From Labrenzia sp. CE80 (GTDB lineage: Bacteria; Pseudomonadota; Alphaproteobacteria; Rhizobiales; Stappiaceae), in assembly GCF_009650605.1 (NCBI RefSeq), contig NZ_WAJT01000004.1:62001-126000 (forward strand): a DNA stretch of 64,000 bases, in the 5' to 3' direction. Below the pieces are notes generated by a model. That model worked only from the letters and a program-made list of their open reading frames with translations. It was not told where the DNA came from and searched no databases. Positions 16,535 through 29,209 of this stretch are shown here, piece by piece (position 1 is the first letter of the stretch; every line of letters begins with the position of its first letter). The translations under genes were made by a program, and so were the position numbers.

Positions 16535-17674
16535 GTGGCTCTTCGTCGGCTTGGCGCAAATTTCTCTCTCTTGGCTAACGTTCGGCGCGCTTGCCTGATC
16601 GCGCTCACGCTTGTCTTTTGCGTGTCGATCTTTGGCGAGGCGATAGCGCAAAGCTCGGGTGCTGTTATCCGGCCGGCACCTGGAAAGTCGAGAAATTTCA
16701 ATCCACTCAGTCCGTTCTTGAAAATGTTTGGCGTGGAGACCAGAAAACGCCGGACCATAAGATCCAGGCAGACGGATACAAGCACGCCCCGCACTTCGAG
16801 TACGGCTGCACCCCGGCTTGTCGAGACCCCCAAAGACCCTGATGCCGGCATTATTCTGGTTGTTGGGGATCGAATGGCTCGGGGTGTCGCCGATGGTCTT
16901 GCGTTCACACTTGCTGACAAACCCATGGTTCGTGTTGAAACCCTGACCGAGGACAAAAGCGGCCTTGCGGGCGACAACGCTCCGGACTGGAACGCGCGTG
17001 TTCTTGCGAAGGTGCGTGGGGCCGACGTCAAGGCCGTTGTCATCACGATGGGTCGAGAAGATCTGGGCAAACGCTTTCCGTCCGAACCGCCGATAGAATT
17101 TGGTGTCGATGGCTGGTGGTCGACCTATGAGAAGAAGGTCGGCAGCTTCGTGCGAACCATCCGTCAGGAGCGCAAGCCGGTTCTTTGGGTGGGCTTGGCG
17201 CCGACAGGCAACGCGCTTACCAACACTGACTTTGTCTTGTTGAACGAGATCTTTCGGGGCCAAACTGAAGAGGAACGCGGATATTTCATCGATCTTTGGG
17301 ACGTGTTTCTGTCGGACGCAGGCGAATATTCTTCTTACGGTCCGGACGTGGACGGCAAGAATCTGAGGCTGCGCACCAACGACAAAATCGGCTTTACCTG
17401 GGCAGGATATCGTAAGGTCGCTTTCTTTGTTGAACGCCAGCTTTCACGTCTCCTTGGAGGTTATGGTGGCCTCGCTTTCGAGGGTGTCGAGGATGACCCT
17501 GATTTCATCGTTTTAACTGGGCGCACCACATCCCCAGAAGACGTGCTGCTTGGAGGCGATGGCGATCAGGAAGCTCGTGACGGCGAATCCCTCGCACACC
17601 AGTATTTCGTCGAGGGGAGGCCACTTCAATCAGTGGCCGGCCGCGTCGACAACACGGCACGGATTTCTCAATAG
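16535..17674 (+). CDS. DUF459 (SGNH hydrolase-like) envelope protein
   Basis: 379 aa from a GTG. Hydrophobic signal segment at about residues 18-37 (ACLIALTLVFCVSIFGEAIA), a basic Ser/Thr-rich linker, then the DUF459 SGNH fold (IILVVGDRMARGVADGLAFT, VVITMGREDLGKR, PVLWVGLAPTGNALTN, FIDLWDVFLSD). The block-I motif reads GDR rather than GDS, so the nucleophilic Ser of active SGNH hydrolases is missing. It is probably extracytoplasmic and envelope-related, perhaps non-catalytic. Starts 37 bases after the transglycosylase stop. Confidence 0.78.
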   Translation: MALRRLGANFSLLANVRRACLIALTLVFCVSIFGEAIAQSSGAVIRPAPGKSRNFNPLSPFLKMFGVETRKRRTIRSRQTDTSTPRTSSTAAPRLVETPKDPDAGIILVVGDRMARGVADGLAFTLADKPMVRVETLTEDKSGLAGDNAPDWNARVLAKVRGADVKAVVITMGREDLGKRFPSEPPIEFGVDGWWSTYEKKVGSFVRTIRQERKPVLWVGLAPTGNALTNTDFVLLNEIFRGQTEEERGYFIDLWDVFLSDAGEYSSYGPDVDGKNLRLRTNDKIGFTWAGYRKVAFFVERQLSRLLGGYGGLAFEGVEDDPDFIVLTGRTTSPEDVLLGGDGDQEARDGESLAHQYFVEGRPLQSVAGRVDNTARISQ

Positions 17675-17721
17675 CTTGTGATTTGGAAATTTCGGCCCGG
17701 CCAGCATCAACGGTACAGACC

Positions 17722-17747
17722 AAAAAGGCTGCCGTTTGGCAGCCTTT
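17722..17747 (-). terminator. Terminator between DUF459 gene and gltD
   Basis: Stem GGCTGCC/GGCAGCC (17727-17744) with A5 on the left and T3 on the right. On the minus strand this gives a five-U run, so it best terminates gltD; it may also act for the converging DUF459 gene. Confidence 0.75.
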
Positions 17748-17769
17748 CCGTCAAGCGTACTGCGAAATC

Positions 17770-19212
17770 CTAGACTGGCAGATTGGTCGTGCCGGTAAGG
17801 AACTTGTCGACAGCCCGTGCGGCCTGCCGTCCTTCCCGAATGGCCCAGACAACCAGTGACTGACCACGGCGTACGTCGCCCGCGGCGAAGACCTTGTCGA
17901 TGCTGGTCTTATAGTCTTCCGTGTCGGCCTTCACATTTGTACGGCCGTCCAGCTCGAGCTTTTCGCCCGCCTGAGCGATATAGGTGTCGAGCCGAGGACC
18001 TGAAAAGCCGATTGCTGCGAGAACGAGATCTGCACGTAGAATGAATTCTGTGCCCTCGATCGGGCGACGTTTTTCATCCACGCGCGCGCATTTTACGCCA
18101 GTCACATGCCCGTCTTCGCCGACAAGCGCAAGGGTCGCTGCCGAAAACTCGCGCTCAGCGCCTTCCGCCTGGGACGAGGATGTTCTGAATTTCGTTGGCC
18201 AGTAGGGCCAAACTGTCAGCTTGTCTTCCATCAGCGGCGGAATGGGGCGGATATCCAGCTGTGTGACGGACAGCGCGCCTTGGCGGAAAGCGGTGCCCAC
18301 GCAGTCGGATGCGGTATCGCCGCCGCCGATCACGACAACATGTTTGCCTGCTGCCCAGATCGGGGCCTCATTGCTTGTGGCGCTGATTTCCGGCTCACCG
18401 CCGACACGGCGATTTTGCTGAACGAGATAGGGCATCGCCCAGTGACAGCCCTCCAGCTCCATGCCACCGACACCGGGATCGCGGGGGCGTTCCGCACCAG
18501 CGCATAGAATCACGGCGTCATGGCGCTCCGCGAGCTCATCTAGAGACACCGTGCTGCCTACGTCGACATTGTAATGGAATGTGACACCTTCGGCTTCCAG
18601 TTGTGCCACACGCTTGTCGATGTAGTGCTTTTCCATCTTGAAGTCTGGAATGCCATAACGCAGCAGGCCGCCAGCCTTGGGTTCACGCTCATAAAGGTGA
18701 ACCGTATGACCGGCGCGAGCCAGCTGTTGCGCTGCTGCCATCCCCGCAGGGCCGGATCCCACCACGGCGACTGCCTTGCCTGTCTTGGATGCTGCCGGCT
18801 CGGGGACAATCCAACCCTCGGACCAGCCCTTGTCAGCTATGGCTTGCTCAACGGACTTGATGTTTACCGGCACGTCTTCAAGGTTGAGCGTGCAGGCTTC
18901 TTCGCAGGGAGCAGGGCAGATACGCCCCGTAAACTCCGGGAAGTTGTTTGTGGAGTGCAGATTCCGCACTGCCAGCTCCCAGTCACCCTGGAAAACAAGA
19001 TCGTTCCAGTCTGGAATCTGGTTATGAACCGGACAGCCGGTTGGTCCGTGGCAGAACGGAATGCCACAGTCCATGCAGCGTGCTGCCTGGCGCTGAACTT
19101 CATCTTCGGCCAGAGGGATGGTGAATTCCCTGAAGTGGCGAATACGGTCGGAGGCAGGGGCGTATTTCTGTTCCTGCCGATCGATTTCCAAAAACCCGGT
19201 TACCTTGGCCAA
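17770..19212 (-). CDS. gltD: Glutamate synthase (NADPH) small subunit
   Basis: 480 aa; transfers NADPH electrons to GltB, making glutamate from glutamine and 2-oxoglutarate. N-terminal 4Fe-4S ligands are seen in ARCMDCGIPFCHGPTGCPVHN and CPAPCEEACTLN. The FAD-binding Rossmann motif is VVGSGPAGMAAAQQLA, the NADPH-binding one VVIGGGDTASDCVG, and the C-terminal AAGDVRRGQSLVVWAI is typical. The start codon is TTG, supported by GAGGAGGT 5 bases upstream. Follows gltB by 91 bases (from a gltB stop at 19304), as one operon. Confidence 0.96.
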   Translation of the reverse strand: MAKVTGFLEIDRQEQKYAPASDRIRHFREFTIPLAEDEVQRQAARCMDCGIPFCHGPTGCPVHNQIPDWNDLVFQGDWELAVRNLHSTNNFPEFTGRICPAPCEEACTLNLEDVPVNIKSVEQAIADKGWSEGWIVPEPAASKTGKAVAVVGSGPAGMAAAQQLARAGHTVHLYEREPKAGGLLRYGIPDFKMEKHYIDKRVAQLEAEGVTFHYNVDVGSTVSLDELAERHDAVILCAGAERPRDPGVGGMELEGCHWAMPYLVQQNRRVGGEPEISATSNEAPIWAAGKHVVVIGGGDTASDCVGTAFRQGALSVTQLDIRPIPPLMEDKLTVWPYWPTKFRTSSSQAEGAEREFSAATLALVGEDGHVTGVKCARVDEKRRPIEGTEFILRADLVLAAIGFSGPRLDTYIAQAGEKLELDGRTNVKADTEDYKTSIDKVFAAGDVRRGQSLVVWAIREGRQAARAVDKFLTGTTNLPV

Positions 19213-19303
19213 GGTGACCTCCTCATAAGTCTCTTGTCACATTGTCGGCTGCGACCTGGCATTGAAAAATGCCCGAGAGCCGGTTCAAGTCCAGATTTGC
19301 GCG

Positions 19304-24040
<4,737 letters not shown>

Positions 24041-24580
24041 GTGCGCCCTCACGTTTACCCCAGTTTTACCGTGGCTAAAGCGTCGGGTCACGTTCGGGTC
24101 GCGTTCCTGTCCGGACGCGGCTCGTGCGACGACCCTGGCTGCCAGCCTCGGCTCTGTCGAAATATCTAACGTTTCGCCCCCATTAAAGCGAACCGTCGCA
24201 TTGACGCAGCAGTTTTGTACTGCCACCGAGTGCCCGATCTCCGCCGGGCCTTCGCTTCAGAATTGCCCCCATTTGGCAATTCTCTGGTCGGCTCGGGATG
24301 GAAGCCTGTTTCTATCCGCGCTTTTAAGCTGCCACAATTCAGGCGCGCTAAAAGGGACAGTGGTCCTGTCCTATTCCGAGCGGCGCGAACATGCCAGATT
24401 TCGAAGCGAGGAGCAAGAGCGTTTATATACTCTAAAATTTTATTTGTTTCGCCTCTCAAGTTGCGAGTGGCCAATTTAATAAACTTAAACGCATTAACGA
24501 GTAAGAATGTTGCGCGGCTGCGCTAGGGGATTGCTTCCTGCTCTCCCAAAGGTCACAGCCGTTTGATTTCCTATTGATGG
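24041..24580. other. Long intergenic region between gltB and the bufferin operon
   Basis: About 540 bases without a credible gene. It must hold the gltB promoter (minus strand). The segment about 24420-24510 is clearly A+T-rich against the surroundings and is the likeliest promoter area for either direction. I see no riboswitch fold I recognise. Confidence 0.5.
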
Positions 24581-24598
24581 AAGAAATGCCCATTTCTT
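24581..24598. promoter_or_regulatory. Perfect palindrome upstream of bufA
   Basis: AAGAAATG (24581-24588) and CATTTCTT (24591-24598) form a perfect 8-bp inverted repeat around CC, centred about 77 bases before the precursor ATG. The geometry suits a dimeric repressor or activator. The regulator is unknown; no regulator gene lies beside the operon. Confidence 0.45.
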
Positions 24599-24666
24599 TC
24601 TCATGACACGGCTGAATCAGGAACGAAGCCTGTCGTGTTCAGAGATCCTAGACGGAGGAAGTTTCG

Positions 24667-24966
24667 ATGCAGAAAAAGGTTATGACTGCCGCGATCGTTG
24701 CAGGCGCTGTTGCAACCGCAGTTGCCGGAGTCGCCGCACCCACAGCCGCAAATGCGCAGGCCAAGGAAAAGTGCTACGGCGTTTCCCTCAAAGGTAAGAA
24801 CGATTGCAAAGCAGGCGCGGGCACGACTTGCGCAGGCACGTCAACGGTTGACTACCAGGGCAACGCATGGACCCTCGTGCCGACGGGCACTTGTGTTTCC
24901 ATGGAGCTGCCTGATGGCCGCAAAGGCTCTCTGACTGAGCTCGACCGCGACCTTCCGAAGGCGTAA
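24667..24966 (+). CDS. bufA: Bufferin-type RiPP precursor peptide (DUF2282)
   Basis: 99 aa precursor. The signal peptide (residues 1-30, MQKKVMTAAI to AANA) is followed by a 69-residue core with exactly four Cys: C36, C47, C55 and C76, in the contexts EKCYGV, KNDCKAG, TTCAGTS and TGTCVSM. This is the Cys pattern of BufA1/DUF2282 bufferins. In characterised bufferins the inner Cys are converted to thiooxazole by the MNIO enzyme, and the product binds copper in the periplasm. GGAGGAA lies 6 bases before the ATG. First gene of bufA-bufB-bufC-doxX; a strong stem-loop follows. Copper function here is inferred by family. Confidence 0.9.
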   Translation: MQKKVMTAAIVAGAVATAVAGVAAPTAANAQAKEKCYGVSLKGKNDCKAGAGTTCAGTSTVDYQGNAWTLVPTGTCVSMELPDGRKGSLTELDRDLPKA

Positions 24967-24986
24967 TTTAGCGTTCAGCGATCGTG

Positions 24987-25011
24987 CCCGGGCAGGGAAA
25001 CCCCGCCCGGG
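24987..25011 (+). promoter_or_regulatory. Strong stem-loop between bufA and bufB
   Basis: Outer stem CCCGGGC/GCCCGGG (24987-24993, 25005-25011) with an inner GGG-AAA-CCC. No T-run follows, so readthrough into bufB is expected. Likely a 3' stabiliser or partial terminator giving more precursor than maturase mRNA. bufB itself has no good Shine-Dalgarno, which fits low maturase output. Confidence 0.65.
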
Positions 25012-25027
25012 ACCATCTCAATGCCAT

Positions 25028-25942
25028 ATGAGAAGTCCGATGATCCACTCAATCGCTACGGAAACATCCGGGACCGACAGAGTTTCCCCTCAGTTGCCGG
25101 CGAGGGCGGGTGCGGGTCTCAAGGGCGAACATGTGCCGCAAATTCTCGAGACCAGACCTGACATTGGTTTTTTCGAGATTCATGCGGAAAACTATATGGG
25201 TGCTGGTGGCGTGCCTCACCGCCAGCTCGAGGCTATTCGTCGCGATTATCCGATATCACTCCATGGCGTAGGCTTGTCGATCGGCGCCGAGAGGCCGCTC
25301 GATACTGCCCACCTGCAGCGTCTCAAGTCGCTGAATGAGCGCTATGAGCCGGGACTTTTTTCTGAGCACCTGGCTTGGTCGACCCATGACACGACCTACT
25401 TCAATGATCTCCTGCCGGTCCCCTATGATGAAGCGACGCTATCACGCGTCTGCGACCATATAGATGTGGTGCAGGAGACACTTGGTCGGCGGATGCTTCT
25501 CGAAAATCCATCGACCTATATCGCTTTCGAACAGAGCTCCATGACCGAGCTTGAATTCCTGACACAGATTGTCGAGCGCACGGGCTGTGGTTTGCTCCTG
25601 GACGTTAACAACGTCCACGTTTCCTGCGTCAACCATGAGAGGTCTGCAGAAGACTATCTGGACGCTTTCCCTATGGCAGCGGTAGATGAACTTCATCTTG
25701 GTGGTCATGCGCCGGATGAGGATGATGCAGGTCGGCCGCTGTTGATCGACGCACATGACCGGGCCGTAGATGATGCCGTTTGGCGGCTCTACGAAAGGGT
25801 CGTTGATCATTGGGGGCCGCTGCCGACATTGGTCGAGTGGGACAATGATGTTCCTGCATGGCCGGTGCTGATGGCCGAAGCGGAGGCCGCAGATTCAATT
25901 TTGGCTCGGCGTGGCAAAGAGGAGACGCGGCTTGTCGGCTGA
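25028..25942 (+). CDS. bufB: MNIO-family RiPP maturase (DUF692)
   Basis: 304 aa, or 300 from the ATG at 25040. A TIM-barrel multinuclear non-haem iron oxygenase: metal-ligand stretches seen are GFFEIHAENYM, SLHGVGLSIG, LLENPSTYI, LLLDVNNVHVS, ELHLGGHAP and LIDAHDRAV. In bufferin systems it oxidises Cys of the BufA core. Neither start has a strong Shine-Dalgarno. It sits after the precursor stem-loop and overlaps bufC by 32 bases, so the two are co-translated. Family certain; the modification made here is inferred from the four-Cys core. Confidence 0.92.
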   Translation: MRSPMIHSIATETSGTDRVSPQLPARAGAGLKGEHVPQILETRPDIGFFEIHAENYMGAGGVPHRQLEAIRRDYPISLHGVGLSIGAERPLDTAHLQRLKSLNERYEPGLFSEHLAWSTHDTTYFNDLLPVPYDEATLSRVCDHIDVVQETLGRRMLLENPSTYIAFEQSSMTELEFLTQIVERTGCGLLLDVNNVHVSCVNHERSAEDYLDAFPMAAVDELHLGGHAPDEDDAGRPLLIDAHDRAVDDAVWRLYERVVDHWGPLPTLVEWDNDVPAWPVLMAEAEAADSILARRGKEETRLVG

Positions 25943-26711
25943 TGGTCAACCTGCTGCACTTGCACTGCCTAAGTTCAGTGAGGCTCTTCTGGACACATCC
26001 CTGCCAGTTCCGATCGGTGTCGTTGGGCCTGATGGAAAACCTGCACCCAAGCGCTTCAGCGTCTATCGGAACAATGTTGTGGTCAGCCTCGTTGAGGCGA
26101 TCGAACAGACATTTCCCGCGGCTCAACGCATGATTGGACAAGACTATTTTAAGGCGCTCGCGCGGGCGTTCGTTGTCGAGAACCCGCCCAAATCACCGGT
26201 CCTAATGTGGTACGGAGCGGAGTTTCCTGCATTCCTGGAAACTTTTGAACCTTTGGCTGCTTATCCCTATCTCGCAGATGTTGCGCGGGTCGAGTGGAGC
26301 TGGCTGCAGGCCTATCACTCAGAAGATGCCACGCCGCTTTCACCCGAGGAACTTGCAGAGCTTGCGCCTGATGCACTTGGCAACATGACATTCAAGATCC
26401 ATCCGGCTGCAATTGTTGTGGAGTCTGCCTGGCCAATCCTGTCCTTAGTGGCCGTGAACAGGTTTTTGCCGGATGATGACATGACCATCGATCTCAAAGA
26501 TGCGCAAAGTGTTCTGATTACGCGACCGGATCTAGACGTCGAATTAATGCTCCTACGACCAGGCGGGGTGTTGTTTCTAGAACAATTGGCCTCGGGGTCC
26601 ACATTGGGACAGGCGGCTGAGGCCGCAAGTGCTAGGGTCGAGGATTTTGACCTGTCAGGTGTTCTGACAGACTTTTTGTCCGCAGGGGTCTTTCGTACCC
26701 TTGCATCATGA
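25911..26711 (+). CDS. bufC: MNIO partner protein (DUF2063)
   Basis: 266 aa from a GTG at 25911 inside bufB; a TTG at 25932 would shorten it by seven residues. The N-terminal DUF2063 domain shows FSVYRNNVVVSLVEAIEQTF, GQDYFKALARAFV and YLADVARVEWSWLQAYH. The C-terminal half resembles the wing domain of HvfC/BufC proteins. BufC binds the precursor leader and helps the MNIO enzyme. The 32-base overlap is a coupling arrangement, not a frameshift, because both frames keep their family motifs. Confidence 0.9.
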   Translation: MAKRRRGLSADGQPAALALPKFSEALLDTSLPVPIGVVGPDGKPAPKRFSVYRNNVVVSLVEAIEQTFPAAQRMIGQDYFKALARAFVVENPPKSPVLMWYGAEFPAFLETFEPLAAYPYLADVARVEWSWLQAYHSEDATPLSPEELAELAPDALGNMTFKIHPAAIVVESAWPILSLVAVNRFLPDDDMTIDLKDAQSVLITRPDLDVELMLLRPGGVLFLEQLASGSTLGQAAEAASARVEDFDLSGVLTDFLSAGVFRTLAS

Positions 26712-26756
26712 GGCTGTGCCGGATCGGTTCTGGTCACAATGCCAGTTGGGGGAAAT

Positions 26757-27341
26757 ATGAGCACGCTTATCGGACTACTCGTCAGTCTCTATCATACGGT
26801 TTTCGGCACGCTGGAGCGTCTCACGAATGGATGGTTCATCGGGCTTGCCGCCCGGTTTGTCTTCGCAAGCGTTCTTCTTGTCTATTTCATCAACTCTGCC
26901 CTCACAAAGATTGGCACCGGGATTTTCGGTTTCCTGTCTCCGAGCTCTGGCGCATATGCGCAGATCCTTCCGGGGATGATGGAGCAGGTCAGTTACGACA
27001 CGAGCCAGATTGCCTTCTTCCCCTTTGGGCTCATCGTTCTTTTGGGAACGTGGAGTGAATTTATCCTTCCGGTGCTTGTGACCCTCGGGCTTTTCACAAG
27101 AGCGGCCAGCCTTGGGATGATCGTCTTTGTGGTGGTCATGAGCTATGTCGACATCACTGGTCATCACGTTGATGCGGCAACCATCGGATCGCTTTTTGAC
27201 GGCAACCCCGGTTCGCTTATCGCTGATCAGCGTTTGATGTGGGTTTTCGTGCTTCTGGTGCCGATGCTGAAGGGTCCGGGTTTCGTTTCGCTCGATGCCC
27301 TGCTTGGTTCCTATTATCGCAAGCGTGAACGCTACTACTGA
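26757..27341 (+). CDS. DoxX family inner-membrane protein of the bufferin operon
   Basis: 194 aa from the ATG at 26757 (GGGGGAA directly upstream; an ATG at 26739 lies before that Shine-Dalgarno). Four hydrophobic segments are visible: LAARFVFASVLLVYFINSAL, IAFFPFGLIVLLGTWSEFIL, AASLGMIVFVVVMSYVDITG and MWVFVLLVPMLKGPGFVSL. DoxX genes close many bufferin and related gig clusters; their biochemical role is not settled (a redox or export role is possible). Starts 46 bases after bufC. Confidence 0.85.
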   Translation: MSTLIGLLVSLYHTVFGTLERLTNGWFIGLAARFVFASVLLVYFINSALTKIGTGIFGFLSPSSGAYAQILPGMMEQVSYDTSQIAFFPFGLIVLLGTWSEFILPVLVTLGLFTRAASLGMIVFVVVMSYVDITGHHVDAATIGSLFDGNPGSLIADQRLMWVFVLLVPMLKGPGFVSLDALLGSYYRKRERYY

Positions 27342-27354
27342 GCAAGTGATCTTG

Positions 27355-27385
27355 CCCCGGTTTGATAGAGCTGATTAAACCGGGG
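27355..27385 (+). promoter_or_regulatory. Inverted repeat directly before the threonine aldolase start
   Basis: CCCCGGTTT (27355-27363) and AAACCGGGG (27377-27385) are a perfect 9-bp repeat with a 13-base loop, ending one base before the ATG at 27387. No T-run follows. It could be the weak 3' end of the bufferin operon, an operator, or a hairpin limiting translation of the aldolase. Confidence 0.5.
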
Positions 27386-27386
27386 T

Positions 27387-28433
27387 ATGAATTTTTCCAG
27401 CGATAATTGGGCGGGAGCCACGGCGCCGGTGATGGCTGCCCTGGCCCGTCATTCCACAGGGCTTGCCCCTGCCTATGGTTCTGATCCACTGACCGAGAGC
27501 GTCACGGCCCGGTTTTCGGAGATCTTTGAGACGGACGTCTCAGTGTTTTTCGTCGGAACGGGCACAGCGGCCAATTCGCTCGCCCTTGCTGCCTTCGCCA
27601 AGCCTGGCGGTGCGATCTTCTGTCATCCAGATGCACATATCCAGGTTGATGAGTGTGGTTGCCCAGAATTCATGACCAGCGGCGGAAAGCTGGTCCCGGT
27701 TCCTGGAGCGGACGGCAAGTTCACAGCTGAGGCGTTGCAGGAGGTAATGTCAGCTTTCCCTGATGGCGTCGTCCATCACGGGCAGGTCGCCAGCGTTTCC
27801 ATTACGCAGTCGACCGAGTGCGGCACTGTTTACACCATTGATGAAATCGCCCGTATCAAGAGCGTCGCGCTTGAGCGAGATGTCGCCCTGCATATGGATG
27901 GCGCGCGATTTGCCAATGCTCTGGTTTCGCTTGGCGTAACACCGGCCGAGATGACATGGAAGGCGGGGGTCGACGTCCTCTCCTTCGGCGCAACGAAAAA
28001 CGGTTGCTGGTGCGCCGAGGCAGTTGTGTTCTTCAATCCGGAACAGGCGCGCGGGTTCGAGTATTTCCGCAAGCGCGGTGGGCACCTGTTTTCCAAAAGT
28101 CGCTTTGCTGCTGCGCAGTTCGAAGGTTATTTCGAAGATGATGCCTGGCTTGGGACAGCGGCCCATGCGAATGAAATGGCGCAACGGCTTGCCGATGGCA
28201 TCCGATTGGCTGGTGGGCGGACTGCTTGGCCGGTTGAAGCCAATGAAGTGTTCCCGATCCTCAGGCGCGACCTGGTCGAGAGGCTTCGCGATGGTGGCGC
28301 TGCATTTTATGAATGGCCGGCGAAGGGTCTGGATCTCTCCGTTGCGCCGTCAGCGGATGAGGTCTGTTTGCGACTGGTCACGAGTTTCGCAACTTCCGAA
28401 GATGATGTGGATGCCTTCGTGAATTTGCTCTGA
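27387..28433 (+). CDS. Low-specificity L-threonine aldolase
   Basis: 348 aa PLP enzyme that cleaves threonine or allo-threonine to glycine and acetaldehyde. The start MNFSSDNWAGA matches the family N-terminus, so the ATG at 27387 is right despite the hairpin in place of a normal Shine-Dalgarno. Seen: VFFVGTGTAANSLAL (cofactor phosphate region), HMDGARFANAL and the PLP Lys in SFGATKNGCW. Length normal. Monocistronic between the bufferin operon and hsp20. Confidence 0.93.
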   Translation: MNFSSDNWAGATAPVMAALARHSTGLAPAYGSDPLTESVTARFSEIFETDVSVFFVGTGTAANSLALAAFAKPGGAIFCHPDAHIQVDECGCPEFMTSGGKLVPVPGADGKFTAEALQEVMSAFPDGVVHHGQVASVSITQSTECGTVYTIDEIARIKSVALERDVALHMDGARFANALVSLGVTPAEMTWKAGVDVLSFGATKNGCWCAEAVVFFNPEQARGFEYFRKRGGHLFSKSRFAAAQFEGYFEDDAWLGTAAHANEMAQRLADGIRLAGGRTAWPVEANEVFPILRRDLVERLRDGGAAFYEWPAKGLDLSVAPSADEVCLRLVTSFATSEDDVDAFVNLL

Positions 28434-28458
28434 GCATAGAGCGTCCAGATGCAACAAA

Positions 28459-28483
28459 GGGCACCCGGTTCCCCGGGCGCCCG
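28459..28483. terminator. Stem-loop between convergent threonine aldolase and hsp20
   Basis: GGGC-A-CCCGG, loop, CCGGG-C-GCCC in the 75-base gap between converging genes. No clear T-run on either side, so its strength as an intrinsic terminator is uncertain. Confidence 0.45.
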
Positions 28484-28508
28484 ATCAGTTCTCGTCAAAC
28501 GAGAGTGT

Positions 28509-28955
28509 TTAGTGAGATTTGGTTTCGATCTGCTTTGGTGAGCTAGCGCCAATCTCAATCTTGCGCGGCTTCATGGCTTCCGGGAGTTCCCGAATAAGAT
28601 CGATGTGCAGGAGGCCGTGCTCCAAATGAGCGCCCTCAACGCGGACGTATTCCGCGATCTGGAAACGGCGTTCGAAAGCACGCGAAGCGATGCCGCGATA
28701 GAGAATGTCGCGTTCGGCTTCTTCTTCCTGTTTCTCACCCTTGATCGTCAGCACGTGCTCCTTCGCTTCGACCGTTAGATCGGCTTCGGCGAAGCCTGCC
28801 ACAGCCATGGTGATGCGATAGGTGTTCTCACCCGTGCGTTCGATGTTGTAGGGCGGATAGCTCGGGGTGTCGGAATTTGCGGTGTCGAGCATTGAAAACA
28901 ACCGGTCAAATCCAACAGTAGAGCGATAAAGCGGTGAAAAGTCCAAGTGACGCAT
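28509..28955 (-). CDS. Small heat-shock protein, Hsp20/IbpA family
   Basis: 148 aa. The N-terminal arm (MRHLDFSPLYRSTVGFDRLF) is class A rhizobial-like; the alpha-crystallin domain is about residues 35-125 (YRITMAVAGFAEADLTV, IASRAFERRFQIAEYV, LEHGLLHIDLIRELPEAM). It holds unfolding proteins for refolding by DnaK and ClpB. The mRNA leader carries a ROSE-like thermosensor hairpin enclosing the Shine-Dalgarno AGGA, so translation should rise with temperature. Confidence 0.95.
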   Translation of the reverse strand: MRHLDFSPLYRSTVGFDRLFSMLDTANSDTPSYPPYNIERTGENTYRITMAVAGFAEADLTVEAKEHVLTIKGEKQEEEAERDILYRGIASRAFERRFQIAEYVRVEGAHLEHGLLHIDLIRELPEAMKPRKIEIGASSPKQIETKSH

Positions 28956-28960
28956 GTGTT

Positions 28961-28983
28961 CGGTCCTCTTTAGTTGAGCAACG
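28961..28983 (-). promoter_or_regulatory. ROSE-like RNA thermometer hairpin of hsp20
   Basis: In the minus-strand leader CGTTGCTC, a 7-base loop and GAGGACCG form an 8-position stem with one G-G and one U-C mismatch, pairing the conserved TTGCT with the Shine-Dalgarno AGGA 8 bases before the ATG. Such a G-G mismatch beside a pyrimidine mismatch is the hallmark of the ROSE core. The full element would extend to about 29060. Confidence 0.7.
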
Positions 28984-29209
28984 GATATGGTCTTGCTTCC
29001 CGGTCCCCCGATCTGGCGAGATGGAAAGCTTTATGTAGGCCCGATTGGCACCCACAGAACGTAGATGGTGGCTGGCTTTTTCGCTTTCAAGTGGGTTGGC
29101 TGCCGCTGAACCGAAGATGAACAGTTGCTTCCGTTTCGGTTCAACCGCCTTGGGGCAAAGTCTCCTCAACATCAGTAAAGCGCTGGTGATGGGAACGAGG
29201 AGACACGAG

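Noticed and set aside
24603..24640. ECF-sigma promoter (GGAAC ... CGT) upstream of bufA
   Set aside because: A GGAAC and a CGTGTT are present but only about 11 bases apart, too close for an ECF promoter.
25911..25942. Overlap of bufB and bufC as a possible frameshift or fusion error
   Set aside because: Both proteins are full length with their own family motifs; short overlaps are usual between these genes.
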